Assembly: GCA_009701105.1 (NCBI GenBank)
Contig: WLKU01000062.1
Location: 1-7,393 of the forward strand
DNA from: Actinomycetota bacterium
GTDB lineage: Bacteria; Actinomycetota; Acidimicrobiia; Acidimicrobiales; Ilumatobacteraceae
DNA length: 7,393 nt
Reading direction: 5' to 3'
Made by a program: the position numbers and the translations under genes. Below the pieces are notes generated by a model that was not told the origin of the DNA, searched no databases, and was given only the letters and a program-made list of their open reading frames with translations. Every line of letters begins with the position of its first letter. The stretch's first letter is position 1. This document shows, piece by piece, positions 1-6,038 of this stretch.

Positions 1-897
1 ATGAAAATTGTGATCTCTGGAGCCAGTGGGCTCATCGGCAAAAGCCTCGTCTCGCAACTGCAACAGCACGGCCATGACGTTGTGCGACTAGTTCGTCGCG
101 CCGCCAGCACTGGCGAAATCATGTGGGATCCAAAAGCTGGCGTACTGAGCGCATCTGCTCTCGAAGGGACCGATGCTGTTATTCATCTTTCGGGTGCCGG
201 AATCGGTGACAAGCGATGGACAGCGACCTACAAGCGAGAAATTTTAGAAAGCCGCACGATCACAACAAATTTGCTTGCAACAACAATTGCCAGCATGAAT
301 CGCAAACCATCAGTGTTCTTGTCTGGTTCAGCAATTGGCATCTACGGTCCGCGTGGCGAAGAGCAACTCACTGAAGTCAGCACCCATGGCACAAGTTTTC
401 TGGCTGACGTTTGCGAGCAGTGGGAACATGCCGCAAAACCAGCATCCGACGCCGGCATCCGCACTGTGTTGTTGCGCACAGGCATTGTGCTGACGACCAA
501 AGGTGGTGCGCTCAAAAAGCAATTGCCACTCTTCCAACTCGGACTCGGTGGCAAGTTTGGCAATGGCAAGCAGTGGCAGAGTTGGATCTCAATCGATGAT
601 GAAGTCGGTGCGATCGAGCACTTGCTTACCGCCAACGTGAGTGGCGCCGTCAACCTCACTGCCCCAAACCCGGTAATCAACGCAGAGTTCACGAGCACGC
701 TCGCACGCGTAGTGAAGCGCCCAACTTTTCTTCCAATCCCGCCGTTTGCACCAAAAGCAATACTTGGCGGCGAACTTGCTGACGCATTGCTATTTACAGG
801 ACAACGAGTTATCCCTGCGGCGCTCAATGCCAGCGGTTACCAATTCGTGCATCCAACACTTGAAGTAGCGCTGCGCGCATTGCTCAAAAATAGCTAA
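1..897 (+). CDS. TIGR01777 family NAD(P)-binding epimerase-like protein (YfcH type)
   Basis: This is a complete 298-residue protein of the extended short-chain dehydrogenase fold. A Rossmann nucleotide-binding loop GASGLIG lies at residues 7-13. The family signature HLSGAGIGDKRW is at 62-73 and SGSAIGIYG at 108-116. The C-terminal DUF1731 segment follows, with GQRVIP at 267-272 and a GYQF..P.LEVAL ending near 279-291. The length and motif order are normal for TIGR01777 proteins such as E. coli YfcH, whose substrate is not established. The start is credible although it is the first base of the window, because the Rossmann strand begins at residue 2 as usual; any promoter lies outside. The stop is 14 bp before the FAD oxidoreductase gene, which suggests cotranscription. 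Family assignment is firm, and biochemical function is unknown. Related proteins in some actinobacteria are, as I recall, fused to an SRPBCC domain, and a separate SRPBCC gene lies two genes downstream here. Confidence 0.93.
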   Translation: MKIVISGASGLIGKSLVSQLQQHGHDVVRLVRRAASTGEIMWDPKAGVLSASALEGTDAVIHLSGAGIGDKRWTATYKREILESRTITTNLLATTIASMNRKPSVFLSGSAIGIYGPRGEEQLTEVSTHGTSFLADVCEQWEHAAKPASDAGIRTVLLRTGIVLTTKGGALKKQLPLFQLGLGGKFGNGKQWQSWISIDDEVGAIEHLLTANVSGAVNLTAPNPVINAEFTSTLARVVKRPTFLPIPPFAPKAILGGELADALLFTGQRVIPAALNASGYQFVHPTLEVALRALLKNS

Positions 898-911
898 AAG
901 TCAAAAAAATT

Positions 912-2168
912 ATGACGCTGCCCACACAAGTTGATGTGGTCGTGATCGGCGCTGGTCTATCCGGTCTGGCTGCTGCACGACAGATTCAACAGAGTGGATT
1001 GAGTGTTGTGGTCTTGGAAGCATCTGATGGCGTTGGTGGGCGCGTGCGCACCGACAACGTAGATGGGTTTTTACTTGACCATGGTTTCCAGGTCTTGCTC
1101 ACTGCGTATCCAGAACTCGCCACACAAGTAGACATGAAGGCACTCGACCTGCAAGCGTTCGACCCTGGCGCACTTGTTTGGATAAGTTCAAAAAATGGTG
1201 GTCCTGGAAAAGGTCATGTGGTTTCCGATCCATTTCGTAAGCCTTCGACACTTTTTGCAACGACTTTTGCACCGATTGGCTCGGTGATCGACAAATTGCG
1301 CATCGTATTGTTGCGACTGCGTGTATTGCGCGGCGTGGCTCCCAAATTATTGCGCAACAACGACATGTCAACACTCGATGCACTTCGCAGCGCAGGTTTC
1401 TCGCACCGCATGATCGAGACATTCTTCAGACCACTCTTCGGTGGTGTCCAACTGGACCCACAATTAGCCACTTCGCGACGCATGTTCGACATTATTTTTC
1501 GCTCACTGAGTGAAGGGCAAAGTGTGTTGCCAGCCCGCGGCATGCAGGCTCTTCCCGAACAACTTGCATCACGCCTGCACCCCAACACCATCCACCTCAA
1601 TTCGCCTGTTGAGTCACTTGACGGAACGAAAGTGATTCTGCGCAATGGTGAGTGCATTGCAGCACGCGCTGTTGTAGTCGCTACGGATGGCCCAACTGCT
1701 TCGACTCTGCTGGGTTTACCAGCCGTACAGTCACGCACAGCGGGATGCGTCTACTTTTCTGCCGACACTCCGCCGAATGACAAAAAGTACGTCATTCTTG
1801 ATGGCTCCGGAAAAGGCCCCGTGCTTAATGTCGCAATTATTAGCAACGTAGCCCCGTCGTATGCCCCACCAGGCAAGCACCTCATTGCCGCAGCGCTGCC
1901 TGGTGTGATCACAGGCGATCTCGAGCAACTTGCTCGAAAACAACTTCGCGAATGGTGGGGCCCACAAGTCGATTCCTGGAAACATTTGCGCACATACGCA
2001 ATCAGCCACGGTGGCCCAGTGCAATCTGCACCATTCTCTCCCAAGCAGCGTGTATCACTTGGAGATGGCCGATTTGTATGCGGCGACCATCGTGATACCG
2101 GCTCTCTACAGGGCGCAATGTATTCTGGCCGCCGATGCGGCGAGGCTGTTGTGCAGTCACTCGCCTAG
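912..2168 (+). CDS. NAD(P)/FAD-dependent oxidoreductase, amine oxidase / phytoene desaturase-like
   Basis: This 418-residue flavoprotein has an N-terminal dinucleotide-binding fold: VVVIGAGLSGLAA with GxGxxG at residues 13-18, and the ribose-binding acidic residue Glu36. GGRVRT at 42-47 and LDHGFQVL at 55-62 follow. The C-terminal FAD signature VCGDHRDTGSLQGAMYSGRR lies at 389-408. This layout is typical of the flavin amine oxidase superfamily, which includes protoporphyrinogen oxidases and phytoene desaturases. I see no signal peptide or membrane helix, so a cytosolic or peripheral location is likely. The ATG sits 14 bp after the previous stop, with only an A-rich stretch and no strong Shine-Dalgarno sequence. 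The substrate cannot be read from sequence. Candidates are an isoprenoid, a porphyrin-like compound or an amine. It lies between an epimerase-like gene and an SRPBCC gene, both of families that handle small hydrophobic molecules, which hints at a shared pathway (inference). Confidence 0.9.
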   Translation: MTLPTQVDVVVIGAGLSGLAAARQIQQSGLSVVVLEASDGVGGRVRTDNVDGFLLDHGFQVLLTAYPELATQVDMKALDLQAFDPGALVWISSKNGGPGKGHVVSDPFRKPSTLFATTFAPIGSVIDKLRIVLLRLRVLRGVAPKLLRNNDMSTLDALRSAGFSHRMIETFFRPLFGGVQLDPQLATSRRMFDIIFRSLSEGQSVLPARGMQALPEQLASRLHPNTIHLNSPVESLDGTKVILRNGECIAARAVVVATDGPTASTLLGLPAVQSRTAGCVYFSADTPPNDKKYVILDGSGKGPVLNVAIISNVAPSYAPPGKHLIAAALPGVITGDLEQLARKQLREWWGPQVDSWKHLRTYAISHGGPVQSAPFSPKQRVSLGDGRFVCGDHRDTGSLQGAMYSGRRCGEAVVQSLA

Positions 2169-2177
2169 ATTGAATAC

Positions 2178-2627
2178 ATGACAATCGATAGAAAAAAACA
2201 AATCGTCAGCGTGGAGCGAATGATCTCCGCAACACCCGAACAAGTATTCGAGTTGCTTGCCGACCCACGGAACCACAGTGCATTTGATGGTTCAGGCACG
2301 GTCAAAGCAGCCAACGACGCTGCACCAACCCGATTGTCACTCGGCGCAAAGTTTGGAATGGACATGAAGATGGGCCCTTCGTACAAAATTCAAAATGAAG
2401 TTGTCGAGTTTGTTGAGGGTAAGCAAATCGCATGGCGCCACCAAGGTCATCACGTCTGGCGCTACATGCTCGAGCCTGTTGCTGGTGGCACGAAAGTCAC
2501 CGAACAGTTTGATTATGCCAAGATGCGAGCAAAAATAGTTTTGTACGTTCTTCGATCAATACCGAAAAACGAAAAATCAATGATCAAGACTCTTGAAAAT
2601 CTTGAAAAGCACTTCGCAGGCAAGTAA
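2178..2627 (+). CDS. SRPBCC family protein (polyketide cyclase / lipid-transport-like)
   Basis: This 149-residue protein has the START/Bet v1-like SRPBCC pattern. A first beta strand ends in the family motif ISATPEQVFELLADPRNHSAFDG at about residues 16-38. The central strands (GAKFGMDMKMGP, EVVEFVEGKQIAWRHQ) follow, then VAGGTKVTEQFDY near 101-114. A C-terminal helix rich in Lys and Leu would close the hydrophobic pocket. The length is normal for a single-domain member. Such proteins bind or modify hydrophobic ligands, but no catalytic residue can be assigned here. The start is fixed by an in-frame TAG, the stop of the preceding gene, three codons upstream; only 9 bp separate the two genes. 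No Shine-Dalgarno sequence is visible, so translational coupling to the FAD gene is plausible. The argJ start is 17 bp downstream. Confidence 0.88.
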   Translation: MTIDRKKQIVSVERMISATPEQVFELLADPRNHSAFDGSGTVKAANDAAPTRLSLGAKFGMDMKMGPSYKIQNEVVEFVEGKQIAWRHQGHHVWRYMLEPVAGGTKVTEQFDYAKMRAKIVLYVLRSIPKNEKSMIKTLENLEKHFAGK

Positions 2628-2644
2628 GTAACGCGACGCCGATC

Positions 2645-3805
2645 ATGACAGTTCAGCTTCCTCTCGGGTTTCGTTCCCACGTAGCAAACATTGGCATCAA
2701 AGATACGACCGACGATTTCACCCTCGTTGTTGCCGACGGTACTTGCTCGGCTGCCGGTGTGTTTACACAAAGTCGTTTTGCGGGCCCAAGTGTCGTAGTG
2801 AGTCGCGAGCACATCGCCAATCTTTCTGCTCGCGCAGTAGTAGTGATCTCCAAAAATGCCAACGTCGCAACTGGCGCGGAGGGAATGTCAAATGCCCGTG
2901 AAATAGTTGCCAACGTTGCATCAACACTCAATTGCCCCATCACAGAAGTACTCATTGCTTCGACAGGCGTGATTGGCCGTCAGTACCCGATGGACAATGT
3001 TCGCATGGGCCTCACATCTATCCCTCAGCCCTGCTCCGAAACTTCGGCAGACGCTGTGGCACGAGGAATCATGACGACGGACACGGTTTCCAAGGTTGCG
3101 CAAGCCACAGTTAGCGGCTCGAGTTCGCGCGTCGTTGGCGTAGCAAAAGGTGTTGGCATGATCGAGCCAAACATGGCAACGCTGATCACCATGATTTTTA
3201 CCGACGCACTAATAGCGCCAGCCATTCTCGACAGCATGTTTCGCAAAGTCATCGACCAAACATTCAATTGCGTTTCGGTAGATACCGATACTTCTACGAG
3301 CGATACAGCAATTGTGATGGCGAGCGGTGCCGCTGGTGTCGTTGACCTTGTCGCATTTGAGCAGGCGTTGTACGAAGTTGCGCTGTCACTCACCAAACAA
3401 GTAGCGCGAGACGGCGAAGGAGCCGAAAAACTTATCGAGGTTCACGTTGATGCTGCGAAGGATCGCGATCAGGCCAAAACAGTTGCCAAGGCAATCGTTA
3501 ACTCTCCCCTTGTAAAGACTGCCGTGCACGGAGCAGACCCAAACTGGGGTCGTGTAGCAATGGCAGTTGGTAAGTGCAGTCAATATCTAGATATCAACCA
3601 AGACAATGTAGTGATTCGGTTTGGCACGCAAGAGGTGTACCCCACCCAAGTTGACACCGAAGGTCTCGCAAACTTAAGTCAATACATGCGTGGAAAAGAT
3701 GTGCGCATTCATGTCAGTCTGGCTACCGGCACAAGCGATGCAACTGTGTGGGGCTGCGATCTCACCGATGGCTATGTGCGCATCAACGCCGACTACACCA
3801 CCTGA
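2645..3805 (+). CDS. argJ: Bifunctional ornithine acetyltransferase / N-acetylglutamate synthase ArgJ
   Basis: This 386-residue ArgJ is an Ntn-type autoprocessing enzyme. It moves the acetyl group from N-acetylornithine to glutamate, closing the acetyl cycle of arginine synthesis, and bifunctional forms can also use acetyl-CoA. The self-cleavage site lies in KGVGMIEPNMATL (168-180), between Ala178 and Thr179, with Thr179 as nucleophile of the beta chain. The STGVIG loop at 106-111 supplies the oxyanion-hole Thr107 and Gly108. Other conserved blocks are VSVDTDTSTSDTA (210-222), RDGEGA (255-260), NSPLVKTAVHGADPNWGR (286-303) and the terminal GYVRINADYTT (376-386). The sequence resembles S. clavuligerus OAT2 from memory: it has SRFAGPSVV, ISKNANVATG where typical ArgJ has NSGNANA.TG, and IASTGVIGRQYPM. 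The start fits, since QLPLGF matches the usual N-terminal PxGF. No arg gene adjoins it. It appears to be last in a four-gene operon. Whether it also uses acetyl-CoA cannot be told from sequence. Confidence 0.96.
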   Translation: MTVQLPLGFRSHVANIGIKDTTDDFTLVVADGTCSAAGVFTQSRFAGPSVVVSREHIANLSARAVVVISKNANVATGAEGMSNAREIVANVASTLNCPITEVLIASTGVIGRQYPMDNVRMGLTSIPQPCSETSADAVARGIMTTDTVSKVAQATVSGSSSRVVGVAKGVGMIEPNMATLITMIFTDALIAPAILDSMFRKVIDQTFNCVSVDTDTSTSDTAIVMASGAAGVVDLVAFEQALYEVALSLTKQVARDGEGAEKLIEVHVDAAKDRDQAKTVAKAIVNSPLVKTAVHGADPNWGRVAMAVGKCSQYLDINQDNVVIRFGTQEVYPTQVDTEGLANLSQYMRGKDVRIHVSLATGTSDATVWGCDLTDGYVRINADYTT

Positions 3806-3817
3806 TTCTTGTGCAGT

Positions 3818-3833
3818 GAGTTAGAAGTAACTC
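3818..3833. terminator. Small inverted repeat at the convergent gene junction, possible weak terminator
   Basis: GAGTTA and TAACTC form a perfect 6-bp stem around a GAAG loop, 13 bp after the argJ stop, and the repeat includes the stop codon of the minus-strand DUF3445 gene. It is the only hairpin I noticed near this 15-bp convergent gap. It lacks a U-tract on either strand and the stem is half A-T, so it is not a canonical intrinsic terminator. It could be a weak bidirectional 3'-end structure or chance. Confidence 0.22.
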
Positions 3834-4693
3834 TCAAGCCAAAGCAACAGCGACTCGCGGTAATGCAGCAGAGATTTGTATTTAGCCACGTCATCTGGAA
3901 GTCGCTTAATCAATGAGTGCAGAGTTTGTGCCTTGTCGGCACCTCGCGCAACGTACTGCGTGATCGGTTGCTGATAGGTGCGAATCGTAAACAGTGATCC
4001 ACCACTGAGTGGCAGAGCCCGAAGCGTCTGTCTTTCCATGCGCACCCACAGTTGTGATGGGTCACTCAAAAGCGGCGCACTGGGGCCAACAGGTTGAAAC
4101 AATGCGCAGTGATCTTCGATCGTCCAATTAGATCGAACCATAGGTTGGTCGGCCTTCAGTCTTGCCATTGTTGTATCTACCGCACCGCCTACTTGCTCTG
4201 CATATCTTGCAACAGGTCGATGCACGGCCAGCATGTCTTGTCCCAACTTTGTACTCAACCTCCATCGGCTTGGCGAGCACACCACACCGGCAACAACGAC
4301 TTGGTTCATGACCACCAAGTCGTCAGCAACCATCAGGGCTGCTTCGACAAGCGCGTCGATACCTGTCGATTGCAGGTTCACACCAACAAAGTCAGCCACC
4401 AATTGTGCTGCTTCTTGCGCAACTGCTTCGCCACCTGGATGCAGTGAAACCACTTCGTCGCGCCGAGTGCGAAGTAATTCTCGCTTCATAGCAATTGTCG
4501 GCGCGGTCTCACGATCGCTTGGCAACCATTGCGCCATGTCGAGCGGGCGTGTTCCCACACGATGCCGAAACTCATTGGTCATCTCTGCTGGCAGCATCGA
4601 GTCGGCCATTGGTAGCGCCTTAAACGATGTGAAATCAATTGTGGGCAACTCGTCATAGGGCGTAAACGGATGTTGATGCAGTACGTGAGTCAT
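3821..4693 (-). CDS. DUF3445 / heme-dependent oxidative N-demethylase-like protein
   Basis: This 290-residue protein matches the DUF3445 family as I know it. The N-terminal region carries GTRPLDMAQWLPSD (47-60), followed by the MKRELLRTRRDEVV helix (69-82). A central block runs VMNQVVVAGVVCSPSRWRLSTKLGQ..AVHRPV (about 128-161), with NW at 189-190. The C-terminal block is RMERQTLRALPLSGGSLFTIRTYQQP (218-243). Characterised relatives are heme proteins: the oxidative N-demethylase HODM and the DmmA subunit of dimethylamine monooxygenase, which remove methyl groups from amines. I cannot assign the heme ligand from sequence alone; His158 sits in a conserved-looking motif. No partner reductase or ferredoxin gene is in view, so substrate and activity are open. 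The protein is near full family length and lacks a signal peptide, indicating a cytosolic enzyme. It is last of three minus-strand genes, 35 bp after the SDR stop, and is probably cotranscribed with it. Confidence 0.85.
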   Translation of the reverse strand: MTHVLHQHPFTPYDELPTIDFTSFKALPMADSMLPAEMTNEFRHRVGTRPLDMAQWLPSDRETAPTIAMKRELLRTRRDEVVSLHPGGEAVAQEAAQLVADFVGVNLQSTGIDALVEAALMVADDLVVMNQVVVAGVVCSPSRWRLSTKLGQDMLAVHRPVARYAEQVGGAVDTTMARLKADQPMVRSNWTIEDHCALFQPVGPSAPLLSDPSQLWVRMERQTLRALPLSGGSLFTIRTYQQPITQYVARGADKAQTLHSLIKRLPDDVAKYKSLLHYRESLLLWLESYF

Positions 4694-4728
4694 GATTGCA
4701 CGCTCATTACCGCGCGCTCAACATCAGA

Positions 4729-5505
4729 TCACTTAGGTGTCATGCGAATGCCACCGTCAACGCGAATCGTCTCGGCATTCATATAACTGTTGGTGATGCA
4801 TTCCACCACCATGCTTGCAAGTTCTTCTGGGTAACCAAGTCGCTGTGGAAAGAGCACGCCCTTTTGCAAATTCTGTTTAAAGAGTTCGCTGTTTTCGCCT
4901 TGTCCGTAGATCGGTGTGTCGATGAGACCAGGTGCAACGGTGTTGACGCGAATGCCAATAGCCGAAAGATCACGAGCAATCGGCAATGTCATGCCAACTA
5001 CTCCGCCCTTTGATGCCGAGTACGAAGCCTGACCAATTTGTCCGTCGAATGCAGCAACCGATGCCATGTTGCAGATTGAACCGCGCTCACCATTTTCAAG
5101 CGGCTCGTTTGTGCTCATTGCAGTGCCAATGATGCGAATGCAATCAAAAGTGCCGACCAAGTTGATGGCCACAACTTTTTTGAATGCATCCAAGTTGGCA
5201 GCCGACTCGTATGAGCCGTCCTTGCCCACGGTGCGTTGCGCCCAACCAATGCCAGCCGAGTTGACAAGTGCACGAATTGGACCCATCGACTTGGCCATCT
5301 CTGCAGCATTGATGATGTCTTGCGTGTTTGTCACGTCAACTTTGCAATACGCTCCACCAACTTCTTTTGCTAGCGCCTGACCTTTTTCTTCTTGAATGTC
5401 GGCGATAACGACTTTGGCACCACGCTTGGCCAGCAAGCGAACGCATGCCTCACCAATTCCTGATGCTCCACCTGTGACTATTGCGCTTGCTCCGTTGAGT
5501 TCCAT
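4729..5505 (-). CDS. SDR family oxidoreductase, HSD10 / 3-hydroxyacyl-CoA dehydrogenase-like
   Basis: This 258-residue classical short-chain dehydrogenase has the cofactor loop TGGASGIG at residues 11-18 and NSAG at 82-85. The catalytic set is Asn115, Ser149, Tyr162 and Lys166 (YSASK). VAPGLIDTPI at 190-199 follows, and a C-terminal VDGG near 249-252. Asp36 at the end of the second strand (VVIAD) favours NAD(H) over NADP(H). The inserts and the SVAAFDGQIGQASYSASKGG block resemble type II 3-hydroxyacyl-CoA dehydrogenase (HSD10), which would oxidise 3-hydroxyacyl-CoA in fatty-acid or isoleucine breakdown; the exact substrate is inferred. I chose the ATG at 5505. A TTG at 5514 is in frame but touches the AGAG ribosome-binding-like motif, whereas the ATG lies 9 nt from it and gives the usual short N-terminus. 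The gene sits 30 bp downstream of rnhA. Confidence 0.92.
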   Translation of the reverse strand: MELNGASAIVTGGASGIGEACVRLLAKRGAKVVIADIQEEKGQALAKEVGGAYCKVDVTNTQDIINAAEMAKSMGPIRALVNSAGIGWAQRTVGKDGSYESAANLDAFKKVVAINLVGTFDCIRIIGTAMSTNEPLENGERGSICNMASVAAFDGQIGQASYSASKGGVVGMTLPIARDLSAIGIRVNTVAPGLIDTPIYGQGENSELFKQNLQKGVLFPQRLGYPEELASMVVECITNSYMNAETIRVDGGIRMTPK

Positions 5506-5514
5506 GAGGTGCAA

Positions 5515-5518
5515 CTCT
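5515..5518 (-). promoter_or_regulatory. Shine-Dalgarno-like AGAG for the SDR gene
   Basis: On the minus strand AGAG lies 9 nt before the ATG at 5505 and directly abuts the in-frame TTG at 5514. Only the ATG has workable spacing, so this motif is the main argument for the shorter SDR start. The match to the anti-Shine-Dalgarno sequence is short. Confidence 0.35.
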
Positions 5519-5535
5519 ACGCAAGTTGGTATGCG

Positions 5536-5970
5536 TCAAGCAAAGCCGAGCGACGCCGCTACAGCAAGTGCATCAACGTGTTCATTCATTGGCTCGCCAT
5601 TATGCGCTTTGACCCACGTAAAGGTCACATCACCGCGTTTATTTACTGTATCTATGAGCGGCTCCCAAATATCGCGATTGGCCACTGGCTGACGCTGTGA
5701 ATTTTTCCATCCACGTTTTTGCCAACCAACCCACCACGAGTCTCGAAAACAATGCACCACATAGGTGCTGTCAGAACGAATTTCGATTGGCCCGGCATGA
5801 TCGGCGTGCGCGCGCAATGCTTCCAACGCAGCCATCAATTCCATTCGTTGATTTGTCGTGTGTGTTTCGCCACCCGTTGCACAAGGTTCACCTGTTGGAG
5901 ATGTTGCCCACGCCCAGCCACCAGGGCCTGGGTTTCCCGAACATGCTCCGTCGGTGTAGATAACAATCAC
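5536..5970 (-). CDS. rnhA: Ribonuclease HI
   Basis: This 144-residue RNase HI cuts the RNA strand of RNA-DNA hybrids, acting at R-loops, replication primers and misincorporated ribonucleotides. The metal-binding carboxylates are all present: Asp7 in YTDGACSGNPGPGG, Glu44 in NQRMEL, Asp67 in RSDSTYVV and Asp133 in NEHVDALA. The catalytic His123 lies in VKAHNGEPMNEHVD. The basic handle WWVGWQKRGWKNS at 79-91 matches the E. coli-type substrate-binding protrusion. The length is typical for a single-domain enzyme. The start is a GTG at 5970. An in-frame TAG two codons upstream rules out an earlier start, and catalytic Asp7 leaves no room for a later one. It appears to be first in a three-gene minus-strand unit and is divergent from aceE across 68 bp. 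Confidence 0.97.
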   Translation of the reverse strand: MIVIYTDGACSGNPGPGGWAWATSPTGEPCATGGETHTTNQRMELMAALEALRAHADHAGPIEIRSDSTYVVHCFRDSWWVGWQKRGWKNSQRQPVANRDIWEPLIDTVNKRGDVTFTWVKAHNGEPMNEHVDALAVAASLGFA

Positions 5971-6038
5971 GCCCTAGATACTTGCTGATCTGAAGCCATT
6001 CGGCAGGTACCCACCAGTAAGTCTGCGAGAATGAGCCA
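5971..6038. promoter_or_regulatory. Divergent rnhA-aceE intergenic region
   Basis: These 68 bp should hold the promoters of both the rnhA-led minus-strand unit and aceE, unless those lie inside the opposing genes. I see no clear paired -35/-10 boxes in either direction. On the minus strand TATCTA lies just 4 nt before the rnhA GTG and could be a -10-like element for a leaderless or nearly leaderless transcript. On the plus strand nothing resembles a good -10 at the expected distance. No operator-like palindrome stands out apart from a trivial GGTACC. Confidence 0.4.
6027..6030 (+). promoter_or_regulatory. Shine-Dalgarno-like GAGA for aceE
   Basis: GAGA lies 8 nt before the aceE ATG at 6039, an acceptable spacing. 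An in-frame TAA at 6018-6020 lies upstream with no other start between, so this motif supports the chosen start over the internal ATG at 6057. The match is short. Confidence 0.35.

Noticed and set aside
342..827. Minus-strand open frame of 161 codons inside the epimerase-like gene
   Set aside because: It is fully antisense to a protein with clear family motifs. Its composition is low-complexity Ser/Ala/Pro typical of shadow frames.
1214..1738. Minus-strand open frame of 174 codons inside the FAD oxidoreductase gene
   Set aside because: It overlaps coding sequence supported by both N- and C-terminal FAD motifs, and its own translation is unrecognisable.
4233..4658. Plus-strand open frame of 141 codons inside the DUF3445 gene
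   Set aside because: It is antisense to conserved DUF3445 motifs, is rich in Ser, Ala and Arg, has no family signature and no plausible ribosome-binding site.
6006..6011. GGTACC palindrome in the divergent intergenic region as an operator
   Set aside because: A 6-bp palindrome is expected by chance at this scale and has no extended flanking symmetry or second copy nearby.
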